NCBI GenBank assembly: GCA_947034885.2
Contig: OZ019759.1
Location: forward strand, 1,180,501-1,244,500
Origin: Thuidium tamariscinum
Lineage: Eukaryota; Streptophyta; Bryopsida; Hypnales; Thuidiaceae
Reading direction: 5' to 3'
Length of the DNA stretch: 64,000 nucleotides
The stretch's first letter is position 1. Every line of letters starts with the position of its first letter. Shown piece after piece: positions 22,590-34,905 of the stretch. The notes beneath the pieces were generated by a model. That model searched no databases. It was not told where the DNA came from and worked only from the letters and a program-made list of their open reading frames with translations. A program made the translations under genes and the position numbers.

Positions 22590-23621
22590 CTACGACGAGG
22601 TAGCACAGGAGGGTGCTTGTTTATTACGCCCCTGCAGCTCGATCACTAAATTCATCCCCGGCAATACAAAGCTAGACCCGAAATTCCTCGCCGACTCCCT
22701 AAATCCGTCCAGAAGTACATCAGTCCTGTAGGATGTAGGTGTGACAAGGGCTTGACCAATTCGGTTCGCATCTACGTACTCACGTAGGCGTTCGGGTTGG
22801 CATTCATTGTATAGCCGTTTGAGCCATGGGGCGAGGGTCCCCATTAGCACATCGTCCCCGCGCTCATGACGATTCCACTTGTCTAGAAAAATGTCGTTCC
22901 CATTTTCATTGAGGATGGCTTTTTGCGGGGAATCATCTATGAGAATAGTATTGTCTACGTTAAAAAACTCAGGGTCTTCCGGCCATGTGAAGATGTGTTC
23001 GCTCAGCACTTTCAAGAACAAGGGCTTAAAAGGGTTCCCGTCCTACACAAGGAATTTTCCGGGAGACACTTCAACCTTTTTGCATTGTTCTTGACCTAGA
23101 ACGTCAAAAGGTTGCCTATTATGTTTGCACAAAAAAGTCACGATTGGCTCCACTGTCATCTTGAGCATAGAGCTCCAGAAGACAACACGATTCGAGATGT
23201 TGTTGATCTCTCTCAAAAATTCCCACAAATTGGGACGAACGTAAACCGCCTTCTTTCCAATGAGGGTGGGATCACGATCAGAAAACATGAAGTCCTCGGG
23301 TCGGTACGACTTCTTTCCTTTATATAAGGACCTAACGTCGCAATGACAGAGCACTCCGTTCAGGTCGAAAACGAAATTCAACCAACTCTTCCACGGTTTA
23401 GGAAATATTAGGGGTACACTCCGCGGCACATTCTCTCTGCGACTCCCCGACACTACCTGATCAAATCAAAAGCACAAGAGAGATGGCGTTACCTGTTGAA
23501 ATGCAGAACCAGGCGACCCATACATCCGCGAACCCCACTGACCTCTACTAAGCGATTGTAGAGTCCCTCCAATAAAAGACTGTTTTTGTGCCAAGGGACG
23601 GTTCACTTTAAGTCTTTTGTG
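22590..23621 (-). pseudogene. FCP1/NIF-type HAD phosphatase-like exons
   Basis: Exons 23621-23493 (43 codons) and 23456 to 22590, joined by a 36-nt intron with GT and AG ends. HAD motif I reads F-D-L-N-G-V-L-C near 23346-23369; the usual second aspartate (DxDGT) is Asn. A later I-L-I-D-D-S-P-Q-K near 22917-22956 is the typical FCP1/SCP motif with two Asp. One in-frame TAG lies at 23045-23043. The upstream exon of the methyltransferase-like gene ends at 23985 in phase 0 and this one starts in phase 0, so the domain may be the C-terminal part of one very long fusion protein. If active it would dephosphorylate Ser/Thr, perhaps on the RNA polymerase II tail as FCP1 does. The Asn at the acid/base position argues for weak or lost activity. 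Confidence 0.75.
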
Positions 23622-24198
23622 CTGGACAACAAATATAACAAATCAGTTCATAATGAAAGACTTGAATTTAATCTGTGATTTTTTATTTCAAAATAATTCA
23701 TGATACATACGGTAGCATTCCTATATATCTCAGTACTGTACAATTGCGAACTACTATCGGTGCTACATTCTCATCTATACTACAAGGGACGAATTTGTAT
23801 GGAAGTCTTGTTGACGCCATTCATTCATTGACTCTCCAATCCCTCCTGTCAATAGGACGATTTGGTATAAGAGTCTCTAAAAATGAAACCGACAATTGAA
23901 TGCAATCCAAAGAAAAGCAGTGACTGCATAATATGAACTGACTCATGACAGTTTATAGGGGTCAGACTTCAGCGGTGACTGTACCTGTCCAAACGCCAGC
24001 ACGTCTGCTTTGTCCTCGAAATCCTGCCCATAATCCACGAGCTCGTTGTCGTCGTCGTCGGGGGGATTCTGAGATTCAATCAATAACGATTGATTCTGTG
24101 CAGGGCTCTGAGAGCGGATGCCCTCCGCTATCCGTGCCTGCTCAGTAGGTTCAGGAACTGCCTCCGACTTCAGTTCCTCAAGAACGCATTCCTTGCTG

Positions 24199-24399
24199 GT
24201 ATCCTCGACTCGAGGATAATTCACAGCAACAAATGATCCACCCGGTTCACCCTCGGGGACATGATTGACTACCCTCATGTCAGTGTCAAGTCCATCTATT
24301 GGAAGGGAGAGGTCATCGGTCTCGTCTGAAAAATTAGGATGACGCTCATTCACCGGAGGAAGAGAAGTTGAGCCATGATTATCCTCGACTCGAGGATAA
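24199..24399. repeat. Two 21-bp palindromes inside an exon
   Basis: Copies at 24199-24219 and 24379-24399 are translated on minus as N-Y-P-R-V-E-D and D-Y-P-R-V-E-D-N. The second has a counterpart at 25-45 in element 1. Confidence 0.9.
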
Positions 24400-25586
24400 T
24401 CTTGCACTAGGGGGGGTGACGCCTACCGACTAGAGGCTTCAGAGTGATCTCCCACAACGACGTCAAGGCGATTCTCTTGCAACACCGAAGGAGCTTGAGA
24501 CATGGAAGCTGAGAGCTTCGCTTTCAAAATGCGGTTTTCCTCCAACAGCGCCTCTTTTTCTAGGCGCTCCTTCTCTCTCCTCTAGGCCTCTTCTTCCCTT
24601 TTCTTTGCCTTCTTCTCGTCCCGTTGTCTCCAGAAGTCCCTAGACTCGGTCTTCACTACCACGACAGGTGCCACTGTAGACTTCGGAGATGACACAACAG
24701 ATTGAGGCTGGCCAGGATTCGAGTCTTCTGTATTCTCCCCCGCCACTGTAGGATTAGAGGTGCAGGCATCGTCTATGACAAGGGCGTCATAGTTCAAATC
24801 CGCTAAGTCAGTATACGAATCTCCGTCACTGAGGTCTATGACCTCATGGTCTGGATTTTCTATTCTATCCGTGTTGGGATGTTCATCTCCAACATTCTCA
24901 ACTGCAATCAGGATTACCTCTACTCCGTAATCTTTTGGATCCTGCCCTCGCTCCATCACTCCCTCAACGCACTGCTCAGTAGCCCCCCTTGCTTGAACCT
25001 GTACTTCGGGCACGTCTTCCATTCCGGGCTCTTCTTCCATCTACTCCTCCCGTGGACTCTCTTCGGACTCCTCGTGCTCTGGAAAGGTGGAGGCATGCTC
25101 TCGGAGCACGATTTCGAAGTCGTCGACAGTCACCACTAGGTCATTGCTTCGGACAATGTCTGTGTTGGTTTCGAATTCGTCAATCCCGAGATCCGATTGT
25201 GCCTCCCTCATTGAATTCTCTGCTTCCTCCATCGCTACCATTGTGTCATCTTCCTGCGATGGAGAAGAGTTGGAGCCCAGCTCCGGAGTGCCTAGTAGAG
25301 GTGGCTGGATATAATTTGCTTGATATGGTGAGTTGTCATGGAGAAAGTCGTTTATGTCTGATTTGTCCCCGTGCTTCACCATATCAAGTAGTTTATTTCT
25401 TGCGTGCCTGTCTACTATGCTGTAACAATAGACACCGTGCAACTGCAATATCATCAACACCAATATCAGACATGTGAGAAAGTGAAATTTCATTTAACTA
25501 TCCAGTTAAGGCGAACAACGACGGTTTTGTAATGAGGCATAGTTGTAGACAAGACTAGAATGGTGCCCAGTTAATTATCGATGTGA

Positions 25587-25607
25587 TTATCTTCGACTCG
25601 AAGATAA
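25587..25607. repeat. 21-bp palindrome in intron 2 of the element 2 gene
   Basis: Perfect palindromic copy in the intron 25632-25443, equivalent to 1167-1187 in element 1. Confidence 0.9.
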
Positions 25608-27026
25608 ATGTATAACAATTGCTAGAGATTACCTTGGTAGCTAGCAGAAACTTTGACCCTGAGTACACGTTGAGCACGTTCTCTCCCTTGACAACAAACG
25701 TTTGAAGCATGTCCACGTAAAACTCCATCCGGAGCTCGCTCTGATGCACTCTGAGCTTTGCCTCAGTGTTGAACCGGATGCCTATGTAGAATGTGCACTC
25801 CGAAGTACTGTACACCTTTTTTATGGATTTGCTCTCTTCCGGCACACCATGCTTTCCGTTATGAAGGAGGAACAGAAGTGTTACAGGTGTAACAACAACT
25901 CGACTAGAGCTGTTGATTTGCTTGACCTTACACGGAATGTAGGTCGACGTCTTCACAACATACTGCTTCAGATGCCTCTCGGCATAAGCAGTTGCTTCCT
26001 TTGCTTTAAAGGAATCCCCGGTAATCCAAAGCCACACCTCCGGACCGATAAGGGATGGTCTCATGTGATGGGCGAGGAAATTCAACAACGGAAGTAGAGG
26101 GGTTGCGCTTCCGGATCCTACAGCTGGTCTTGGGAGTTGCCGAAAATCTATGATCCCAAATCCTAGACCTCTCTTGAGGTACGACCAAACTTGCGTCATC
26201 ACGAATGCTTGAGGATAGCATTCATGTCTGCGGATGTACACCTCCCCTTCTGCTTTCTCGACCTTGCGCTTCATTACAAGAAATTGTTTCAGCAACGGGT
26301 AAATCGTTGGAAACGCGATGTCCTTGTAGTCGACTGGGCGCTTCTTCTTGCCTTCGTTGGTCAGCCGCTTCACGAAGAAGGAGATAGGCAATGCGTTAAG
26401 GAGGAAATCCCTAGTTGCCAATGTGAAGAAGTTCTTCTGCTTCCATACCCTCCACTCTGCACCCTTGACATCGCCCTCTATGTCTTTGAACTTCAAGGTG
26501 AGGTCTATTGCCATAAATTCTTCAATGAGGACTTTCTTCCGCTTGCGGCGCTCAACCCAATCAACGTGGTTGACATTGTCTTCACAGACAAATTTTGTTT
26601 TCTTCACTGAGACTTTTGGGTAGTCTCTTGTGTGCCCCACCATTCTTCCCAGCAAATGGAGCACGTATTCGTGAAGATCTTTGTCCGTGAAGTGCCCCAT
26701 ATGTTTGAAGAACTCCCTCTTCAGTTCGTGGGACTGAAGTGTAAATTTATCCGTGCTCCGGTAAAGCTTGCGCGTGCATGGGTCAATCAGCGACCCCTCC
26801 ATGTGTTGCGTGATAAACTCCTCCCACAATTTGTAGTCACTCTCATTCAAAGTGATGATACGGAGCTCGTTCTTCAGGTCCGATTCTTTCTTCACGTTAC
26901 TGCCATCCTTCTCTGGATTGATGCTCTGATATCGGTAGAGAACAGCGTTGACGAACCTCTGCAGCGTCAATGGAAATTAAATTTTTATTTAAAGACAATC
27001 TGAGAAGAGGATGAATCGCAAGAGCA

Positions 27027-27126
27027 TTATCTTCGACCCGAGGATAACTACCAAGGAAGAAACGAATGCAACCAAACTAAACTCTAATTTTATCAAGCTC
27101 ATACATTATCTTCGACCCGAGGATAA
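27027..27126. repeat. Two 21-bp palindromes in intron 1 of the element 2 gene
   Basis: Copies at 27027-27047 and 27106-27126 are identical to each other, with centre GACCCGA. Confidence 0.9.
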
Positions 27127-28625
27127 TCAAAGTATGTACTACTTACCCAGTAAGCATCCTTGTCACATTTCGATCCGTTGTTCCTCTTCTTTGGCTCGGA
27201 CTCAAGGGCTATTGGTCGCTTTGCAGCGACCCAGATCTGTCTACAAGAGAAAATCTGGTTGCCCCAGGTTGGCTAACTATGTCGGAGATGATTCGTTTTG
27301 TTATACCAATTTGATATCTCTGTCAACTTCTCAGGGCTCAACGACCACACTATCGTCGCGTTCCAGGTCTGCAGCTCCAGCTTCCGCTTCTCACAGCCGC
27401 CGCCGCCGCTTTGTAGTTGCTTCGCGATAGTGATACTGTGTTGCCCATTGATAATATAGAACTTCCTGTTCTTTATTTCTTCCCATGTCTGCGAGGCCGC
27501 GGGTAGCAAACGCTTCTTCGCATCCATTGGGGTCAGACATATTGTTTGGCGTTGTCTGATGTCCCCGAGGTTCACGAGCTGCTGCTTCACGTCTGCTACA
27601 ATCGTTGACTCAAGTTTCCTTATAACGTACTTGGGTTTTGCTAGGAAGCATTGGGATATGGACACTTCAAACGTCTGGGGGTCGAATATGAAGCAATCTT
27701 TACATCTGTCCTAGAAATCCTGTTGATAAGAAGCAGCAATCTCGAACTTCTTTAGCGGTTGTGCATCGCCTATCTTCCCAGTCTGCACAGTTGTTAGTGC
27801 GGAGCCAGAACTACCAGCTGCCGTAGGCCGGCTAGCCGCGCTTCCTCTTGGCCACTTTCCAGTACCCTCACTACTTGCGGGAGCCGTCGGTTTTCTCTTA
27901 GGCGCCTGTGCTCTTCCCGAGCCCCGTCCACTGCCTCTACTTCCGGATGCCCCTTAGCTAGTCGAGACTAGCTGAGTTGATGGCTGCGGCCCTGTTTTTT
28001 TCTGGCCTCCTGCACGCACCGAAGGATTGGGTTTCTCTACATTCTGCATTGCGTGCTTCTCCAACTTTCGAAAAATCAGGTTCATTCTTCGGGCCATTGA
28101 GCCTGCATCATTGCGTACCCACGGATTGAACTAGGTGCTTATCTCATCTGCCAAGGCTTCTTTGCAGGCTTCCTGGAGTGACCTGATTAACTCCTCAAGG
28201 TCAAAAACTACTCTCTCGTCTCCTTCAAATAAGACGAGTGAGTGGGTATGTCTTGTTTCTTCGCCTTTGTCGTCCAGAGCCTGTAGAGTAACTACCATGT
28301 ATTGCTTCTGATGGTGTTCAATCAGGGCAACCTTCTCTTTCATATTCCATGTTACGTACATCCCTGTACCCTTTACTTTGTAGCGGAGAAAGACATAGTC
28401 TTTAAATCGATTGACTCCGAAGGTCCACGAGTCTATGACAGACTTGATCTGCCAGAGTGTACCATAGAGAGCCTCCAATTCTGTGATAAAGGGCTCTGGT
28501 CCTGGTCATAAGGTCAAGGACTCTATGAAGGGCTTGTTCGCAGAATAATCATAAGTGTCGTCTGCAGCCATCTTCTTCAGATCTGCATGCGTAGATGATT
28601 ACGTTAGTAAGCATGTCAAGGTTAC

Positions 28626-29030
28626 TTATCCTCGACCCAAGGATAATTGAACTCTCTTATGTGTATCCATGTATGTTACGAGGTGTCCAGAATGTCTAAA
28701 GTTTCTCTACTTCTGTAGTGTTTAGACTGTTATCCTCGGGTCGAAGATAAATGTGTAACCTATGATCTTGTGTAGGAGGTTCACTTTAAGTAATGGCTTC
28801 ATTTTTCATTTTTAGACCACTGTATAATTGTAAACGCGCTCTCGTCTGGGAGTAGTCTAAATGTTTTAATATGTTAGTTTTTTACTGTACGTAGAGTTTC
28901 TGTTTATTTTTTTCTAATCCAGTTATTTAAGACTTTCAAATGCTGTTTATCTTCGACCCGAGGATAGGTATACTTAACCAAAGGTTATTTATCTTCGGGT
29001 CGAAGATAACTACTCTCGGGTCGAAGACGA
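28626..29030. repeat. Cluster of 21-bp palindromes upstream of the element 2 ParB/methyltransferase gene
   Basis: Copies at 28626-28646, 28730-28750, 28947-28967 and 28989-29009. A decayed fifth directly abuts the last one (29010-29030). The distance from the ATG at 28571 parallels the cluster at 4206-4744 in element 1. Confidence 0.88.
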
Positions 29031-29239
29031 GCTCCGCTTGGACTACATGACACTGATAATATGCGAAAACCCTAATTTCACTGTCAATGGTCTTTGAATT
29101 CTAATTTATTGTCATTGAGAAGCTCAATAACAAGTTTGAGAAGCTACACTGGAAGTACCGGCATTTGTTTCAACAACACAGCATTCAGAGTCAATGAAAT
29201 CTCACTCTGAATTGTTGTTACAACAGAATTTAACCCTAA

Positions 29240-29940
29240 ACCCTATTCCTGTAAGAGGAAAGGGAACCGATTAGGAGCATCCTGCAAGCACATACGCATT
29301 GCAATTCGGGAGACAAGCGCAAAGAACTTGCCAGCAATAGAGGAAATAATTGCAAATTTCAGATTCTGAGAAGGTGTACTTGGGCGATTGAAAATGGATG
29401 AGACCTGATGTGTAAGTTGATGGGTTTCTAAAACCCTGACCTGAAATCTCTCACGACCACTACTGCCTGCAGATGGAAATCTCTCACGACTACTACTGCC
29501 TGTAGATCGTAAACCTTGGCCCCTGAACACATAGAGGAGGACGAGATCTCCCAAAAACAAAAAACGACGACAAGCGCAGGCAAGAAACGATTTCACAAAC
29601 TCGCATTCGCACTCCCACTCCAATCTCGTACTCTCTCCCACGAACTTCCACAACCTCGTACTCTCTCCATAGAATTCGAAGATCAAAAGCGCCCACTCCC
29701 TAAATCCCAACTCACTAAGAGTGCACAACAATGAAACCACACAGCAAAACAAAGCCCTATTTACAAACACATGAAAATCAAAACAACAGCGTCGAAGACC
29801 ATCTCGAAGAGCGCGCCAAACGGAATGGCACTCCGTCTCACGAGGAAGGAGATGACCTCCCGACCCCGCACCCAAACCTAACTGCTAGGTTCGGTCACCT
29901 CCAAACCGGAGCTAGGTAACCGAACCTAGTGGGCAGTAGG
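29240..29940 (-). promoter_or_regulatory. Probable promoter or 5' leader of the element 2 ParB/methyltransferase gene
   Basis: A GC-richer island with long overlapping frames on both strands, none resembling a known protein. The minus-strand frame 29875-29243 ends near CAG-GTCAGG, a possible donor. Its position matches the island at 5160-5620 in element 1. It is best read as promoter and untranslated first exon. Confidence 0.35.
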
Positions 29941-31520
29941 CAGGGTCGAAGTACAATTGAACCTGTACCTTGATGCATATAATTTGAATTTATTTTGTTT
30001 TCAAAGAAAAATATTCCATGAATCTAACACAAGTTGTTTCATATTTTTTGAAGCACTACTAAATTGATTATGAATTTCCAAACGCGGTCTAGCATAGGGC
30101 CCTATTTGTGGAGGCCTCACAAACTCATACATGCATAGTTTGTAAATAAATCTGCCTTTGTTCAAGATTTAGCATTGCAATATGGAAAAAGTAATCAAGG
30201 TGGTTTTTAAATGTGTTCCTTCAATCCTAAATACTTGAATTAATCATTATTTAATTCTGATTTTGTAACACTTATAAGAAGGGGGTTCAACAACCAAGTC
30301 TTATATTATTCACTTAGTTTAGAATGAAGGCACTGTGGCTCTGAAACCATCCTTTGAAGAAGGAAAAAACAAAGTAATTATCATTAATCTTATCATGCTC
30401 CAATGTAATTGGAAATTCATTTATCCACAATGAAGTTCCATTTCACAGATTCTTACTAGATTTATTTACACGTTCTAAAGATATTAAAGTTTTTTTTATC
30501 CCATCTACTTTTATTAATTTTTCCACAATCATTATTTTTGGATAAGGATGTTCACAATAAACACAAAATTATTTTATATTCAAAGTTTTTGTGCATTAGT
30601 TCATAGCAATATATGGTTCAGGGTCGGCAAGTAGTAGCAATTTGGCTAATTGATTTCAGAATGTATGAATGAAATAGTAAAGTATATGAAGTGGTTTAGG
30701 GTAGAAAGAGACAGAGATTGACAGAGATTGACAGACTGGGTAGGAGAAAACATCCTTGGCAACAAAACCATCCACTTTAAGAGTACTTAAAAAAAAATTA
30801 CCGTTCTACATGCATTTCTTACGGACTGTAGACAACCAAGCATACAATGTCTAGGAATCATTTTTAGCCATACGTATAGGAAATTTTATTAGTAATTATA
30901 TTGAATTTTAAACAGTGAGCTAGCATATTGGAATATCGGTGTATGAGAATGTCATACATTTATCTTTAAGCATTTGAAATAATGGGAGAATTAAGGAATT
31001 TTGGAAATTTAGCTTTTATGGTCTTTAAAATAATCTTACTTAGAAAAGTTTTCAATGAGTAAGAAAAATGGCAATTTTCCATGGTTATCGTCATAAAGAA
31101 GTAACCTTGGGCTTATAGGAATTAAGCCTTTCAAGAATTTAGGGGCCTTTGTTGGATTTTGATGTTTTTAAAAAGCAAACGTGATGAATTTTTTTATCTT
31201 AATATTAGTTTTTTTTATAAATACATACAATTATTGCTTTGAATAGAACATACATTTCATGGACTACAAAAGAATAGTTACAAGAGGATGTCTAGGTTAA
31301 TATTGTCTATCAATAGAGATAAGGAAGGGAAAGAAGAAGATTGTAGAATTGAAATCTCTTGCACTAGAATCTAAAATCAAATTATAAGAGAAATCCCCAA
31401 CTTGAGGAAGGACTAGGATACAGAAAATGTTTTTATCATTTTTTTGAGTAAATGAACTTTGCATTTGCAAAGTCATAGTTGAAAAAACTTTGTTTCTAAT
31501 TTTGAAAAGACTCCTTGAAA
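29941..31520. other. AT-rich spacer of element 2
   Basis: No gene or clear repeat family seen, apart from short A/T runs and a small GACAGAGATT direct repeat near 30710-30735. Confidence 0.5.
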
Positions 31521-31529
31521 GAGAACAGT

Positions 31530-32180
31530 ATGGAAAAAAATAGGGAGTATAATTCGAAAATGCCAATGAAACATTGAAAAAAAATAGGAAAAAAAAATGG
31601 GGGGTATAATTAGAAAAGGCCAATGATACATTGAGAAAAGAAATAGGGGAAAAAAATAGGGAATATAATTAGAAAATGCCAATGAAACCTTAAAAAAAAA
31701 TAGGAAAAAAAATGGGGGGTATAATTAGAAAAGGCCAATGATACTTTGAGAAAAAAAATAGGGGAAAAAATAGGGAGTACAATTAGAAAATGCCAATGAA
31801 ACCTTCAAAAAAAAGTAGGAAAAAAAAATGGGAGGTATAATTAGAAAAGGCCAATGATACTTTTCAAAAGAAATAGGGGGAAAAAATAGGGAATATAATT
31901 AGAAAATGCCAATGAAACCTTGAAAAAAAAATGGGGGGTATAATTAGAAAAGGCCAATGATACTTTGAGAAAAGAAATAGGGGAAGAAAAGGGGAGTATA
32001 GTTAGAAAATGCCAATGACACTTTCAAGAAAAAAATAGAAAAATAAATGGGGAGTATAATTAGTAACTGGTAGAGATACCTGAAAAAAAACAATAGACAA
32101 AAAAAATGGGGGGCATAATTAGAAAATGCCAATGACACCTGAAACAAAACAATAAAAAAAACATGGAGGTTTAATAGAAA
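31530..32180. repeat. Tandem array, about 60-bp unit in alternating pairs
   Basis: About eleven units, each with GGGGAGTATAATTAGAAAA followed by a GCCAATGA segment and an A-rich run. Two variants alternate (AAAATGCC and AAAAGGCC), giving a dimer of about 115-120 bp. It is present only in element 2. The minus-strand open frames here are this repeat read as S-L-A-F-S-N-Y-T-P. Confidence 0.95.
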
Positions 32181-33480
32181 TTCATAAACAAAATCTAAAA
32201 ACCAGCAGTCACCATTTTTAAAATCTAGAATAGATGTCAACATAGTGGAGAAAGGAAAGATTAGCTAAAATCCAAATTACATTAGTTAAAAGATGAATTA
32301 CATTACATTAGAAGCCGAATGCCATTGGAGGGTGTCAACCAAGAGAACGAAATTTGAACTTGTAGGTTTACTTCTAAATAACCTTTGTAAATCCAAGGCA
32401 CCTCTTGAAAGCTAGGAAATTCTCTGAAGTTTCTACAAAATTCCGTAGTTTTTGATTTGTAGAAGAGTGTACATCGAAATCATAATTGAAGCCAATAATT
32501 GAAGTCAATAACTAATAAAAATTCTTGCATCACATTCATATGAAATAAAAGATAGAGATTAAAAAAGAATTTAAAAATATACAATAAAGATAAGATAATG
32601 GATGATTGTTAAAATTCAGATAGAACCTATCTCTAATTGAAAATTGAAGAACGATTTAAACCACATTTGTTAAATATGTAGTATAGTAAACATACACTAA
32701 AAGTGAACTAGTAGTAGACATTTACGAATAAAAAAGATTTTCTATCACACTTGGTTTTGTAGTGTTTGCGACAATGAAGTGAAATTTATTTACTTCTGAA
32801 GTTCCTAGGGTTTAGGGAATTAAAATATATTTTTTTCTTTATTTTGACTATGGCACTACCGAATTGTAGTAAGTCTTAAATGATGCAAGTGGATTGGCCC
32901 CATCGCTTGGCTTTACCATGTTTTACCAGAGGTGTAATGAAAACAAAAAATACCCTAGTTTGGGCCGAAATCACCCCTACTTCCTTCACCCCCAAGCTAA
33001 TATGCAATGTCTGATCACAAAAATGAATTCAAAATTTGGCAAAAAAAATGTGTGTAGAAAATAAAAAATTTCAGCATTTTACTTGATTGGCCGAGCGATA
33101 TCTCATATCCTTCACAGAAAGTTTCTATTAATATTCACGAGCCCTATAAACTAGAGACTTGATCTCATAATTGGGCCTCAAAATTACACGCTGCCACATG
33201 CATGAACCATTGCCCGATTATAGTTTAGAAAATCGAATCACAGGTATAGATAAAATGCAGAACGTGACAATTCAAGAGAATGACTTATTCCAAATCCAAA
33301 AGTGCACTCATCATGAAATCCACGAAGCGCAAAAAATGGCGGCTGGAGAGAAGGCCGTAAAGTAAAATTCCCCTACCTAATTATAAGTCCACAACGTCAG
33401 TGACTTGAATGATTCCACCCCAAAGAATAAAAAGTCGTCGCGTATTTAGAGATAATACCATTTACAGGTTTGAAAGAATG
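32181..33480. other. AT-rich spacer of element 2, right half
   Basis: No gene supported. A short frame at 33171-33365 has no counterpart at the same place in element 1. Confidence 0.5.
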
Positions 33481-33489
33481 TCAGAAGCC

Positions 33490-33620
33490 CACAAACCCAG
33501 GAGATACTTCTCCCCTAATTCCGAAATAGCTTGACTTTTTGAAATGTTGTTACCTTTCCCGCTCGTTTGTTCCCGCTTTCTTGTTTGGGTCGTCTCTCCC
33601 CTGACCAGCACATTCGCTTC
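33490..33620 (+). promoter_or_regulatory. Conserved upstream block of the DUF7869 gene, element 2
   Basis: Shares ACTTCTCCCCTAATTCCGA and the following TTCCCGCT stretches with 9285-9420. It is the best candidate for the promoter of the forward gene. Confidence 0.45.
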
Positions 33621-34101
33621 ATTTTTTCAAACACTTGCCGCCTCGCGTTGCTCCGACGCCTCCGCCTAGTTTTGCATTGCGATTTCTTTCGGTTTTGGCG
33701 AACGTTTTAACATCTCCACAGCTTCGTTGCATTCGCATTCTTGTACGTTGAAGTAGCTCTTGTTTGCATTGTTGCATTCCACGATTTTGATTTGATGCCC
33801 TCATTGTTTTTCTAGTGCGTATGTTCTGTTGTAATTTACGATCTTCACTCAATGCACTCACTGATTTGCATTGCGTATACTTCTGGTTTGTCGTAGCGCA
33901 AGAGAATCAATGGTTTTAATCAATGATAACAATTTCAATGAGTTTGCAATCGGCGTGAGTCGTTGACAAAAGGGAGTAGTCTTCCTGCTTGATGAGAGTG
34001 TCGGACATAGTACCAGCGATAATTACGCCGTAAATCTCGGGCGTTGTACTTGAGCAGTGTCATTAAGTAGTTCCTTCCTGAAGTAGGAGTAAGCCCAGAA
34101 T

Positions 34102-34905
34102 TTATCTTCGACTCAAGGATAAAGAAGCTGCAGACTATCTCCGATTTCAAATTAACAAAAATACTTATAAACATTACCACCAAGACTAAGATTATTACAC
34201 CGAAAGAAGTGATTAATGAAGTAGTGGTTTGCATTTAATATGCCTCCAACAAAAATATATCTTCAATTCGAAGATAATTTTAACATTTCTACTTGACCTA
34301 GTAAGTATGTGAATATAACTACCAATGTGAAGGCTAACATCTTGTTGAATTTCATGAAAATCGTTAACTTGGAGTGTTGCAGCTTCTCTACCTTTGACTC
34401 GAAGATAGTTGGAGATTATCAATTGAGTTCAAGATAGTCAAAACTTAAATAAACCTAATATATCAATCAACAAAGCCTTACATTTTTGTACTATGCAAGA
34501 CAATTTCAACTTTTGATGAAGTTAGAAATTCGTTTGGTAGATAGTATCTTTGGTCTTATATGACTAGACTGATATTGTCCTAGTCGATCATAAGTATTTC
34601 ATCTTCGAGTCGAAGATAAAATGGAGAGCTTTTCTGACCCATTGATCAGCCATCAAGAACAATCAAATAGAGGCCACATAAGAAGAATTTTGAGTGCCCG
34701 AACAAAGGATTTCATTACAGGATATGCAAATGTTCGTCCCTTAGAAAATATCCTTCTCTTGTTCAATGGTATTTAAAAAACTACTACTAGGAAATATTTG
34801 TCTTAGAAATAGTTAGTGTCCTCATCATCTTTGTTCGATTTTAATCATTAATGCCTGGATTGCATAATGAGTTCATCTTCATTGTCATCCTCGAGTCGAA
34901 GATAG
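34102..34905. repeat. Cluster of 21-bp palindromes upstream of the element 2 DUF7869 gene
   Basis: Copies at 34102-34122, 34257-34277, 34388-34408 (weak), 34599-34619 and 34885-34905. They lie in the inferred 5'-UTR intron or leader. Confidence 0.85.

Larger units (their letters stand above)
23985..28571 (-). pseudogene. ParB-like/DNA-methyltransferase-like gene, element 2 copy
   Basis: Exons 28571-27147 (475 codons), 26958-25633 (442) and 25442-23985 (486), all in phase 0. The N-terminal domain (about 150 aa) is unknown. A basic G/S/R linker follows, then the ParB-like I-I-N-G-Q-H-S-I-T segment. Exon 2 has G-P-E-V-W-L-W-I and ends V-L-N-V-Y-S-G-S-K-F-L-L; exon 3 continues G-V-Y-C-Y-S-I-V-D-R-H, the usual order after SAM motif I in beta-class amino-methyltransferases. 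An acidic tail with a Glu/Lys coiled coil follows. Eight in-frame stops: TGA 28508, TAG 28133, TAA 27956, TAG 27713, TAG 27275, TAG 25043, TAG 24584 and TAG 24427 (first base on minus). There is no frameshift. The intact counterpart in element 1 has Trp, Lys, Trp and Gln at four of these sites. Confidence 0.8.

Noticed and set aside
23985..28571. Reassignment of TAG to a single amino acid
   Set aside because: Where the paralogue can be compared, the replaced residues are Trp, Lys, Gln and Glu, so no single code change fits; other genes use TAG as a normal stop.
29243..29875. 210-codon minus-strand frame as a protein gene
   Set aside because: No domain, no conservation with element 1, overlapped by frames on the other strand.
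31297..32243. Minus-strand frames with repeated S-N-Y-T-P
   Set aside because: They only translate the 60-bp tandem array.
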